Of a stretch of 9,682 nucleotides of DNA, positions 1-6,546 are shown one piece after another. The first letter of the stretch is position 1. The number at the start of each line of letters is the position of its first letter. The stretch lies in assembly GCA_030614645.1 (NCBI GenBank), contig JAUWTR010000029.1:1-9682 (forward strand), given 5' to 3'. A model generated the notes under the pieces. That model was given only the letters and a program-made list of their open reading frames with translations. It made no database searches and had not been told where the DNA came from. This stretch comes from Candidatus Aminicenantota bacterium. GTDB lineage: Bacteria; Acidobacteriota; Aminicenantia; Aminicenantales; Aminicenantaceae. The translations under genes and the position numbers were made by a program.

Positions 1-726
1 AAGCCTGACATGAAAAAAAAGAAAGCTTTGTGTGCCATATCACCTCATGCAGGTTATCAATATTCCGGTATTGTTGCAGGAGCAGTTTATTCTTCAATCA
101 GAATTCCTGATAAGCTTGTCCTTCTTGGGCCAAGCCACAGAACTATGAATTCCAACTTTGCTATAATAAGAGAAGGAGAATGGGAAACACCCTTTGGTAA
201 TATTCCTATTGACACAAAACTTGCAGATCAAATCATTAGCCGCACAAAGTTGGTGTCTGAAGATATTAATGCTCACAGAATGGAGCATTCTCTCGAAGTT
301 CAGCTCCCTTTTATTCATTACTTTAATCCAGATTGTTCTATTGTCCCGCTTATTACTACGTATTTTGCTTCATATAATGACCTGGAAGAACTGGGGAAAA
401 GCATCTCTTCTTCCATTGAAGCATTAGATGAGGATGTCTTGATCTTAGCAAGTACTGACATGAGCCATCAGGTCAGCCAGGAAACAGCGAAAGAGAAAGA
501 TTTTCTTGTAATAGATAAAATATTAGAACGTGATCCACGCGGCCTTTATGATGTAGTTAAAAGTCAGAAGATTAGCATGTGCGGATTTCAAGCCACAACT
601 GCGGCTTTAGTTTCAGCTATAGAGTCAGGGGCTAAGGAAGCTGAGCTTATAAAATACCAGACATCAGGAGATGTAACCGAAGATTACAACAATGTAGTCG
701 GGTATGCCGGAATAAGGATAATTTAG
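1..726 (+). CDS. MEMO1-family protein (AmmeMemoRadiSam system protein B type), 5'-partial
   Basis: The product matches the MEMO family, which has a LigB-dioxygenase-like fold. Visible family marks, numbered from the ATG at base 10, are SPHAGYQYSG (residues 11-20), LLGPSH (38-43), EHSLEVQLPF (92-101), the STDMSH segment ending at H153, CGF (191-193) and a C-terminal NNVVGYAGIRI. H13, H43, H153 and C191 probably correspond to the metal-site His/His/His/Cys of human MEMO1; this is inferred from spacing. Family members normally have about 30-40 residues before PHAGY, usually containing an AGxFYP-like segment. Here only 12 lie before it, and the frame is open to base 1, so the true start is probably upstream and the ATG at 10 is internal. 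In many bacteria and archaea the gene sits with AMMECR1 and a radical SAM gene; neither is in view. The biochemical role is unsettled. Family call is firm, function is not. Confidence 0.88.
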   Translation, partial: KPDMKKKKALCAISPHAGYQYSGIVAGAVYSSIRIPDKLVLLGPSHRTMNSNFAIIREGEWETPFGNIPIDTKLADQIISRTKLVSEDINAHRMEHSLEVQLPFIHYFNPDCSIVPLITTYFASYNDLEELGKSISSSIEALDEDVLILASTDMSHQVSQETAKEKDFLVIDKILERDPRGLYDVVKSQKISMCGFQATTAALVSAIESGAKEAELIKYQTSGDVTEDYNNVVGYAGIRII

Positions 727-764
727 GATTCCGGTTTCTATTCACCTTTTTCCCCATAGTTTTG

Positions 765-794
765 TTGACAATTTTCGGGCTTACATGCTATATA
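765..794 (+). promoter_or_regulatory. Probable sigma-70-type promoter of the hrcA-grpE-dnaK-dnaJ operon
   Basis: A perfect -35 hexamer TTGACA lies at 765-770. An extended -10, TGcTATATA, lies at 786-794, giving an 18-nt spacer. It sits in the 86-nt gap between the MEMO-family stop and hrcA. Transcription would be expected to start near 801, leaving a leader of only about a dozen bases before the TTG start, with the purine-rich ribosome binding site almost at the 5' end. No CIRCE inverted repeat (TTAGCACTC-N9-GAGTGCTAA) overlaps or follows it, so HrcA autoregulation through the usual operator is not supported. This is a consensus match by eye, with no experimental evidence. Confidence 0.6.
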
Positions 795-796
795 GT

Positions 797-804
797 GGGG
801 GGAG
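797..804 (+). promoter_or_regulatory. Ribosome binding site that sets the hrcA TTG start
   Basis: GGGGGGAG at 797-804 stands 8 nt before the TTG at 813. This favours TTG-813 over the further-upstream in-frame TTG at 762, which overlaps the promoter and would add 17 residues not expected in HrcA. Confidence 0.65.
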
Positions 805-812
805 AATTTTTA

Positions 813-1856
813 TTGACAAAGAAGCTTTTAAAAAACAAAGATAAAGATATTCTTAAGCTCATCGTTGAGAGCTATCTGAAATTAGGCAAACCTGTAAGTT
901 CCGGATATATTGTGAAAAAAAAGGGTGTTTCGATTTCTTCAGCATCAGTAAGGAATATTATGGCCAAGCTGGAAGAAAATGATTATCTTTATCAGCCTCA
1001 TGTCTCAGCAGGTCGCATCCCGACTGATATGGGCCTTCGTTTCTATGTAAACAGTATTTTTGAAAAAGTCTTTACGACCCAGGAGCAAATTGATTTTCCT
1101 GCGGATAGTATGGGTTTAAGAAAAGGCAGTTTTAGTTCCATATTTATAGAAACATCCAAATTGCTTTCTGATTATTCTGACAATATAGGATTTGTAATCT
1201 CTCCCAGAATTTCTAGCTTAAATTTCAGGCACCTTCGTTTTATTAAGGTTTCAGAAGAAAAAGTTTTGATAATCTTGGTTACAACATCCAATTTAGTCAT
1301 CAATGAGATAGTAGAAACAAAAAGTTTTTTTACTCAGGTAGAACTTGATAAAGCTGCCAATTATATTAATACCAATTTTCCAGGAAAAAATCTTTTGTTT
1401 ATTAGAGAATTTTTAGTTAAGGAAGTCCCAGAATACAAAATGAGAGTTGAGAACACGCTGCAAAAAATCACAGATCTTCTTCAAACTTATTTAAATAGAG
1501 ATGAAAATATAAATCAGATCTACTTGCAGGGAACGTCTAAATTTCTGGAGAAACCAGAGATGTTTGATATGAATAAACTAAAATTTCTATTCAAGAGCTT
1601 TGAAGAGAAAGCAAAACTCACAAAACTTATTTCTGATTTCATAAGCTTTGATAAGGTCAAGGTAATAATCGGATCAGAACTTAATTTTCAAAATATTTCT
1701 GAATGCAGCTTGATTCTTTCCCATTATGGAGATAAGCAGCAAATTTTGGGTTCATTGGGAATTATCGGCCCCAAGAGAATTCCTTACAAAAAGATCATCC
1801 CATTAGTTGACTGTGTGGCGAAACGTTTAAGCCAAACCATAAGCTTTGCCAGTTAG
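813..1856 (+). CDS. hrcA: Heat-inducible transcription repressor HrcA
   Basis: HrcA is a dimeric DNA-binding repressor that holds class I heat-shock operons down by binding CIRCE, and it needs GroEL to stay folded. From the TTG start the protein is 347 aa, the usual family length. Residues 1-80 form the winged-helix region, with family marks KDILKLIVESYLKLGKPVSS (11-30), SSASVRNIMAKLE (42-54) and QPHVSAGRIPTDMGLRFYV (61-79). The rest is the GAF-like and inserted dimerisation part, ending in LGSLGIIGPKRIPYKKIIPLV, which matches the conserved HrcA C-terminal block (usually IGPxRMxYxxxI). TTG-813 is chosen because of the GGGGGGAG site 8 nt upstream and because homologues begin just before the KDILKLIV segment. 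It is the first gene of the chaperone operon, 8 nt before grpE. No CIRCE was found in the window, so its targets, probably groES-groEL, would lie elsewhere. Confidence 0.95.
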   Translation: MTKKLLKNKDKDILKLIVESYLKLGKPVSSGYIVKKKGVSISSASVRNIMAKLEENDYLYQPHVSAGRIPTDMGLRFYVNSIFEKVFTTQEQIDFPADSMGLRKGSFSSIFIETSKLLSDYSDNIGFVISPRISSLNFRHLRFIKVSEEKVLIILVTTSNLVINEIVETKSFFTQVELDKAANYINTNFPGKNLLFIREFLVKEVPEYKMRVENTLQKITDLLQTYLNRDENINQIYLQGTSKFLEKPEMFDMNKLKFLFKSFEEKAKLTKLISDFISFDKVKVIIGSELNFQNISECSLILSHYGDKQQILGSLGIIGPKRIPYKKIIPLVDCVAKRLSQTISFAS

Positions 1857-1864
1857 GAGAAAAT

Positions 1865-2494
1865 ATGCCCAAAAAAATAGAAGACGAATCTCAGATCGGA
1901 AAAAACAATGACCAAGAAATAGAGATCGAATATTTAACAAATAAGAAACCTGATCACAAAAAAAAGAAGAAAAAAGACGCTGAACTAGAAGTGGAGAATT
2001 TAAAAGATCAAAAAAAAGAAATAAAGAAAAAAAATTCAGAGATTAAAAATCTTAAAGAGGAAGTTGATAAATTCAGGGAGGATTATTTAAGAAATGCGGC
2101 TGAAAATGAAAATTTTAGAAAGAGATTGGAGCGGGAGAAAAAAGATTTTTTTCTGTATTCACTAAGCGAGGTCTTAAAGGATTTTTTGGTTGTACTTGAT
2201 AATTTCGAAAGAGCTTTAGATATAGAATCCGATAAAGATAATAAAAATTTTCATGAAGGGATTAATATGATTTATAAACAATTTCAAGATACTCTGAAAA
2301 AACATAATGTAACCCCGGTTGAAACTGATGGAAAAAGGTTCGATCCTCAGGTACAGCAGGCCTTTATAACAGAAGAATCCGACTCTGTAAAGGAACCTGA
2401 AGTCGTAGAAGTACTTCAGCAAGGGTATAAACTTAACGAACGTCTACTTCGTCCCTCCTTGGTAAAAGTGTTAGTTAAAAGGAAGGAGAAATAA
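1865..2494 (+). CDS. grpE: Nucleotide exchange factor GrpE
   Basis: GrpE is the dimeric cochaperone that releases ADP from DnaK in the cytoplasm. The protein is 209 aa. Residues about 1-62 are very charged and lysine-rich (HKKKKKKDAE at 31-40) and are not part of the conserved fold. A long helix or coiled coil follows (about 55-150), containing DYLRNAAENENFRKRLEREK (73-92) and LDNFERALD (111-119). The C-terminal beta-domain carries the GrpE signature: FDPQVQQAF (159-167), then VVEVLQQGYKLNERLLRPSL (180-199). The ATG is preceded by AGGAG overlapping the hrcA stop, so translation is likely coupled. The stop is 3 nt before dnaK. Three separate runs of eight A (near 1958, 2010 and 2027) fall in the N-terminal coding part. 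Confidence 0.96.
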   Translation: MPKKIEDESQIGKNNDQEIEIEYLTNKKPDHKKKKKKDAELEVENLKDQKKEIKKKNSEIKNLKEEVDKFREDYLRNAAENENFRKRLEREKKDFFLYSLSEVLKDFLVVLDNFERALDIESDKDNKNFHEGINMIYKQFQDTLKKHNVTPVETDGKRFDPQVQQAFITEESDSVKEPEVVEVLQQGYKLNERLLRPSLVKVLVKRKEK

Positions 2495-2497
2495 ATA

Positions 2498-4084
2498 ATG
2501 GGGCGAGTAATTGGTATTGATTTAGGAACAACTTATTCCTGTATGGCATTTATGGAAGGAGAGGAACCTAAAGTTATTCCAAATCTTGAAGGTCTTTCTA
2601 CAACTCCTTCAGTTGTGAGTTTCACTAGTACCGGAGAGGAGCTCATCGGAACTCTAGCCTTGAGACAATCAATTACGAATCCTGAAAACACTCTTTTTGC
2701 AATAAAGAGGTTAATGGGAAAGAAGCATTCTTTAGAAGAAATTCAGAAAGTCAAGAAGAACCTACCTTATAAACTTGCAGAAGCTGAGAATGGAGATGTG
2801 GGAGTTGAAGTCGACTCAAAATTAATAAGCCCTCAGGAGATTTCATCAAAAATATTAGGATATTTAAAAAGCTGTGCCGAATCTTATTTTGGAGAAGAAG
2901 TAGAAGAGGCCGTTATCACTGTCCCTGCCCACTTTAATGACCATCAAAGACAAGCAACTAAGGATGCAGCCAAAATTGCCGGATTGGACATATTGCGAGT
3001 TATTAATGAACCTACAGCTGCAATCTTAGCTTATGGTCTTGAGAATAAAAAGGATGCCTTTATTGCAGTTTATGATATAGGAGGTGGGACTTTTGATATT
3101 ACGCTTATGGAGATCAATGAAGGAATTTTTAACGTTCTAGCGACAGTTGGAGACTCGTTCCTAGGGGGAGAGGATTTCGATAACCGGATCGTTGAATGGA
3201 TAATCAATGACTTTCAAGAAAAAACCGGAGTCGACCTTTACCAGGACAAATTAGCACTTCAACGGATCAAAGAAGCGGCAGAAAAAACAAAAAGAGAATT
3301 ATCTTATACAATGGAAAGTGAAATAAATCTACCATTTATTTTCTCTGATAAAAATTCTTCAAAACACATAAAAAAAAATCTCACCAGAAGCAAGCTTGAA
3401 AATCTGACAAAAAACTTGATCGAGAAAACATTTCCTTATATTGATGAAGTCTTTATGGAAAGTAAAATAGAAATTCAAGATGTGGACGAAGTAATTTTAG
3501 TCGGAGGACAGTCACGAATGCCGTTGGTTAAAAAAATGATTATAGATTATTTTAGATTCGATCCAGTTGAAAATATTAATCCAGATGAAATTGTAGCTAT
3601 GGGAGCAGCAATGCAGTCCGCGATTCTAGAAGGAACTATGAAGGATATTATCTTGCTTTTAGATGTTACTCCACTTTCACTTGGAATTGAGACAGAAAAT
3701 GAATCTTTTGCAAAAATCATTGATAAAAATTCAACAATACCGACTAAAGAGACTATGCCTTTCACTACTGTAGAGGATAATCAAAGAAGGGTTAGAGTTC
3801 ATGTTTTGCAAGGGGAAAGTGAAAAGGCGACTGATAATATATCTCTGGCTGTTTTTGATCTAGTAGGCATCGGAGCAGCACCTGCTGGAGTTCCTCAAAT
3901 AGATGTAACCTTTGAAATCAATGCAGACGGGATTGTTAAAGTAGCAGCAAAAGATATGTCAACCGGGAGACTGCAAACTATTAAAGTAAAATCATCATCA
4001 GGTCTTACTGAAGACAAAATAAATGAAATAATAAAAAGAAATAAAAAAATAGATTCGCAGGCAGAAGAGAATGATAAAATGTGA
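2498..4084 (+). CDS. dnaK: Hsp70 chaperone DnaK, short form lacking the C-terminal helical lid
   Basis: DnaK is an ATP-driven chaperone that binds exposed hydrophobic peptides. The ATPase domain (about 1-380) is complete: GIDLGTTYS (6-14), AIKRLMGK with K70 (68-75), TVPAHF with P143 (141-146), NEPTAA with E171 (170-175), [10 protein letters not shown] (192-201), [12 protein letters not shown] (331-342) and [11 protein letters not shown] (361-371). The interdomain linker [14 protein letters not shown] (385-398) and the beta-sandwich (about 393-503, including [23 protein letters not shown]) are intact. The protein ends at residue 528, just after [13 protein letters not shown]. Usual DnaKs are about 600-640 aa, so about 100 residues, the alpha-helical lid and C-terminal tail, are missing. 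The frame has TGA at 4082 and again at 4091, and dnaJ occupies the following DNA, so the lid is not hidden by a simple readthrough or sequencing frameshift. A strong GGAAGGAG site (2481-2488) precedes the ATG by 9 nt. Confidence 0.95.
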   Translation: MGRVIGIDLGTTYSCMAFMEGEEPKVIPNLEGLSTTPSVVSFTSTGEELIGTLALRQSITNPENTLFAIKRLMGKKHSLEEIQKVKKNLPYKLAEAENGDVGVEVDSKLISPQEISSKILGYLKSCAESYFGEEVEEAVITVPAHFNDHQRQATKDAAKIAGLDILRVINEPTAAILAYGLENKKDAFIAVYDIGGGTFDITLMEINEGIFNVLATVGDSFLGGEDFDNRIVEWIINDFQEKTGVDLYQDKLALQRIKEAAEKTKRELSYTMESEINLPFIFSDKNSSKHIKKNLTRSKLENLTKNLIEKTFPYIDEVFMESKIEIQDVDEVILVGGQSRMPLVKKMIIDYFRFDPVENINPDEIVAMGAAMQSAILEGTMKDIILLLDVTPLSLGIETENESFAKIIDKNSTIPTKETMPFTTVEDNQRRVRVHVLQGESEKATDNISLAVFDLVGIGAAPAGVPQIDVTFEINADGIVKVAAKDMSTGRLQTIKVKSSSGLTEDKINEIIKRNKKIDSQAEENDKM

Positions 4085-5195
4085 TTATTATGAGGTTCTC
4101 AGCGTCTCAAGTGAAGCCTCTTCTGATGAAATAAAAAAAGCTTATCGAAAATTAGCATTGAAGTATCATCCGGATAAAAACCCAGGAGATAAAGAATCTG
4201 AGGAAAAATTCAAAGAGGCTTCAGAAGCATACAGCATTTTGATAGATCCAGAAAAGAAATCAGTGTATGACCGTTTTGGACATGATGGGTTAAGAGGAGA
4301 AGGATTTAATGGGTTTTCGGGATTTAATTCGTCTATTTTCGGAGATTTCGAAGATATTCTGGGTAATTTTTTTAGTTTTGGATTCGGAGATATTTTTGGA
4401 ACTCGCTCCAGCCAAAGAAACTCTTATCCCAAAAGGGGAAGAGACTTAGTCTTAAATATGGAAATAAGTCTTAAAGAGGCTGTATTTGGAATTGAGAAAA
4501 CTATAAAACTAAACCGGGCGGAACTATGTCCAGTATGCTCAGGAACAAAGATGAAGCCCGGAACCAGTAAATCTGTATGCTCTAAATGTAATGGTAGAGG
4601 GCAGGTACGGTATCAACAGGGTTTTTTTTCAATTGCAAAAGCTTGTTCACAGTGTAACGGGACTGGAGAATTTATTTCTTCGCCTTGTGAAAACTGCCGG
4701 GGTAAGGGAAAAGTAAAAAATAAAAAAGAAATAAAAGTAAAAGTTCCTGCCGGAATTGATACTGGTATGAAACTAAGGCTTGAGGATGAAGGTGAAACTG
4801 GTGATAAAGGAGCTCCCAGAGGAGATTTGTATATTCAGATTCACGTGACTAAAGATAAATATTTTGAACGTCAAAATAATGATCTTTTCTGTCAGGTGTT
4901 AATCTCATTCCCAAAGGCTGCTACTGGTGTTAAAGCTGAAATACAAACTTTTGAGGGGAAGGAATTATTTATAATCCCGTCCGGGATTCAATCCGGTGAT
5001 ATAGTAAAAATTAAGGGCAAAGGAATAAAGAATATTAATAATCACAGAAAAGGTGATATTTTCGTCAAAGTGAATGTGGAAACACCGACAAAACTATCTA
5101 AAAAACAAAAAAATATCCTTAAGGAATATGCGAAATCTAGGGGAGAAGACCTAGATGGCAAGGTTCATCTCAAAAGAGAAAAAATTGACTTCTAA
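4071..5195 (+). CDS. dnaJ: Hsp40 cochaperone DnaJ (type I)
   Basis: DnaJ delivers substrates to DnaK and stimulates its ATPase. The protein is 374 aa, normal length. The J-domain spans about 1-70, with DYYEVLSVS (5-13) and the catalytic HPD at 33-35. A Gly/Phe-rich stretch follows (about 70-118, FNGFSGF and FGFGDIFG). The zinc domain has all eight cysteines in four CxxC pairs: C153/C156, C170/C173, C192/C195 and C206/C209; the first motif reads CSGTK rather than CxGxG. Two C-terminal peptide-binding beta domains follow (GDLYIQIHV at 251-259, [17 protein letters not shown] at 303-319). The ATG lies inside the end of dnaK (14-nt overlap), with only a weak GAAGAGA site, so translation is probably coupled to dnaK. 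The 3' end overlaps the rsmE remnant by 41 nt. Confidence 0.97.
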   Translation: MIKCDYYEVLSVSSEASSDEIKKAYRKLALKYHPDKNPGDKESEEKFKEASEAYSILIDPEKKSVYDRFGHDGLRGEGFNGFSGFNSSIFGDFEDILGNFFSFGFGDIFGTRSSQRNSYPKRGRDLVLNMEISLKEAVFGIEKTIKLNRAELCPVCSGTKMKPGTSKSVCSKCNGRGQVRYQQGFFSIAKACSQCNGTGEFISSPCENCRGKGKVKNKKEIKVKVPAGIDTGMKLRLEDEGETGDKGAPRGDLYIQIHVTKDKYFERQNNDLFCQVLISFPKAATGVKAEIQTFEGKELFIIPSGIQSGDIVKIKGKGIKNINNHRKGDIFVKVNVETPTKLSKKQKNILKEYAKSRGEDLDGKVHLKREKIDF

Positions 5196-5489
5196 TCGCT
5201 TTTTTGTAAATGAAGAACAGATTAAATTCCCTTTCATACAATTATCAGGAACCGAGCATTATCACCTAAGCAAAGTTGCCCGAAAAAAGCCTGGGGATAA
5301 GGTGTGGCTTTTTGATAAAAGAGGAAAGAGTTATCTTGCAAATTGAGTAAATTATTAGAGAAATACAAAGCATCAAAAAATATTATTCAGCATGATTATG
5401 AACCTGTTGACCTGGGCGTAAATATATTGAGAACTGAAACAGCAGCTGTTTGTAGTTTAGGGATCTTATCGCATTTTTGGAATATATAA
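5155..5489 (+). pseudogene. rsmE: rsmE remnant (16S rRNA m3U1498 methyltransferase) with internal deletion and frame break
   Basis: RsmE methylates U1498 of 16S rRNA using SAM and is usually about 240-250 aa; it commonly follows dnaJ. Here frame 1 from ATG-5155 gives 63 codons with the RsmE N-terminal features: [10 protein letters not shown], the EHYHLSKVARKKPGD segment (RsmE: hHl.kVlR.k.Gd) and VWLFDKRGKSYLA. It ends at TGA 5344-5346. From about 5319 to 5489 another frame carries the RsmE C-terminus, DYEPVDLGVNILRTETAAV, ending in TAA at 5487. The join lies around 5319-5360. Roughly 130-150 residues are missing, including the GPEGG SAM-binding knot motif, so the product cannot be an active methyltransferase. 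A GGGGAG site lies before ATG-5155, within dnaJ. Either true gene decay or a deletion in the assembly could explain it. Confidence 0.82.
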
Positions 5490-5490
5490 A

Positions 5491-6432
5491 ATGTTTTTAA
5501 AAGGTCAGAAAGTAGGGAAATATAAGATAATTCGTCCTCTTGGAAGTGGCGGATTTGGGGCTGTATTTCTGGCTAAAGATACATGGTTGAATACCAAGGT
5601 TGCCATCAAAGTCCCTCATAAACAATCTACAGAACTTTTTAAACTACTGAAAGAGCCTAGGCTTCAAGCTGCTTTAAATCATCAAAATATAGTGAGGATG
5701 ATAGCAGCGGAAAAGGAAGATAATATCTTTTTTATGGTTATGGAATATATCAAAGGGAAAACACTGGAAACAATCCTGAAGGCGGAGAAGACCATTGTAT
5801 GTGAGAAAACCATTGATATTATAAGCCAGATAACCGAGGCAACTGAACATGCTCATTCCAATAAAATAGTACATAGAGACATACGCCCATCAAACATCAT
5901 ATTCTCAGAAGATGACGGGAAAGTTAAGATAACTGATTTTGGCACATCAGTTTGGCTTAATAATGTTCCTTATGCTTCTACTAGAATAGGTTCTCCTCCA
6001 TATATGGCTCCTGAGCAATTCTTAGGGAAAGCCTCATTTAGGTCGGATATTTATTCCATAGGCTGTATTTTTTATGAAATGCTTATTGGAAAGCCGCCGA
6101 TTTTTGATGCTGATCCTTTTAAAATATTAGAAAAAGCAAAATTAGGGAAGATCACTCCTCCTCGTTTAAAAAATCCTCGGATTCCAAGGGAAGTGAATAA
6201 TATTATTATGAAATGTTTGTCTAATAAAATTGAGGATAGATACCAAAGCCCAGCTGAATTATTAAAATACCTTTCACTATATAGAGGAAAAGATACTCAA
6301 AAAGATGAGATCTCTGATATTAGAGGAAGGATTAAAGCTCGTGATCTGCGAAAAGCTGAATTATGCTATAACTGCCGGCGTCCTTTACCGTACAAATCAA
6401 CAAGATGCCCTCACTGCGGGGAGCAAACATAA
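5491..6432 (+). CDS. Soluble Hanks-type Ser/Thr protein kinase with C-terminal zinc ribbon
   Basis: The product is 313 aa. The kinase domain runs from about 10 to 265 and shows the full active-site set: glycine loop GSGGFGAV (18-25), VAIK lysine K40, candidate helix-C glutamate E55, catalytic loop HRDIRPSN (128-135; D130, N135), DFG (149-151), APE (173-175), SDIYSIGCIFYEML (185-198) and the late conserved RY (250-251). The catalytic-loop lysine common in Ser/Thr kinases is arginine here (R132). After a charged linker, C292-x2-C295-x10-C306-x2-C309 forms a zinc ribbon. No hydrophobic membrane segment is present, unlike PknB-type receptor kinases, so it should act in the cytoplasm. The start lies 1 nt after the rsmE remnant's TAA with no clear Shine-Dalgarno, suggesting translational coupling. 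Substrates are unknown; neighbouring chaperone and pilus genes do not identify them. Confidence 0.92.
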   Translation: MFLKGQKVGKYKIIRPLGSGGFGAVFLAKDTWLNTKVAIKVPHKQSTELFKLLKEPRLQAALNHQNIVRMIAAEKEDNIFFMVMEYIKGKTLETILKAEKTIVCEKTIDIISQITEATEHAHSNKIVHRDIRPSNIIFSEDDGKVKITDFGTSVWLNNVPYASTRIGSPPYMAPEQFLGKASFRSDIYSIGCIFYEMLIGKPPIFDADPFKILEKAKLGKITPPRLKNPRIPREVNNIIMKCLSNKIEDRYQSPAELLKYLSLYRGKDTQKDEISDIRGRIKARDLRKAELCYNCRRPLPYKSTRCPHCGEQT

Positions 6433-6486
6433 AATAGAAAATAGGGAAAGGCGGGATAGCCTGGCTTATTCACTGGAATATAAAAG

Positions 6487-6515
6487 TTGAAAGAAGGGAG
6501 CATAAAGTCTAAAAT
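6487..6515 (+). promoter_or_regulatory. Possible promoter of pilT-alaS
   Basis: TTGAAA (6487-6492) and TAAAAT (6510-6515) are separated by exactly 17 nt, each one mismatch from the sigma-70 consensus. The pair lies in the 114-nt gap between the kinase and pilT, the longest non-coding gap in the window, and would give a leader of about 25 nt. The local sequence is A-rich, so chance matches are possible. No rho-independent terminator for the upstream operon was seen before it; the only stem nearby is a weak AGCC-tg-GGCT type match near 6458 without a T-run. Confidence 0.45.
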
Positions 6516-6546
6516 AATAAAAAAGTAATAAGGAGAGAGGTGAGAT

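Noticed and set aside
3251..3260. TTAGCACTTC, resembling the left half of a CIRCE operator
   Set aside because: It lies inside the dnaK ATPase-domain coding sequence, and no matching GAGTGCTAA half follows after about 9 nt.
4082..4400. A hidden DnaK lid downstream, reachable by readthrough or a frameshift
   Set aside because: The dnaK frame has a second stop at 4091, and the DNA from 4071 on encodes a clear DnaJ J-domain with HPD, leaving no room for a lid.
6433..6486. Possible terminator after the kinase gene
   Set aside because: Only a four-base-pair stem with no following T-run can be made, too weak to call.
6305..6490. Forward frame of about 61 codons crossing the kinase 3' end
   Set aside because: It mostly reads the kinase zinc-ribbon region in another frame and shows no recognisable motif.
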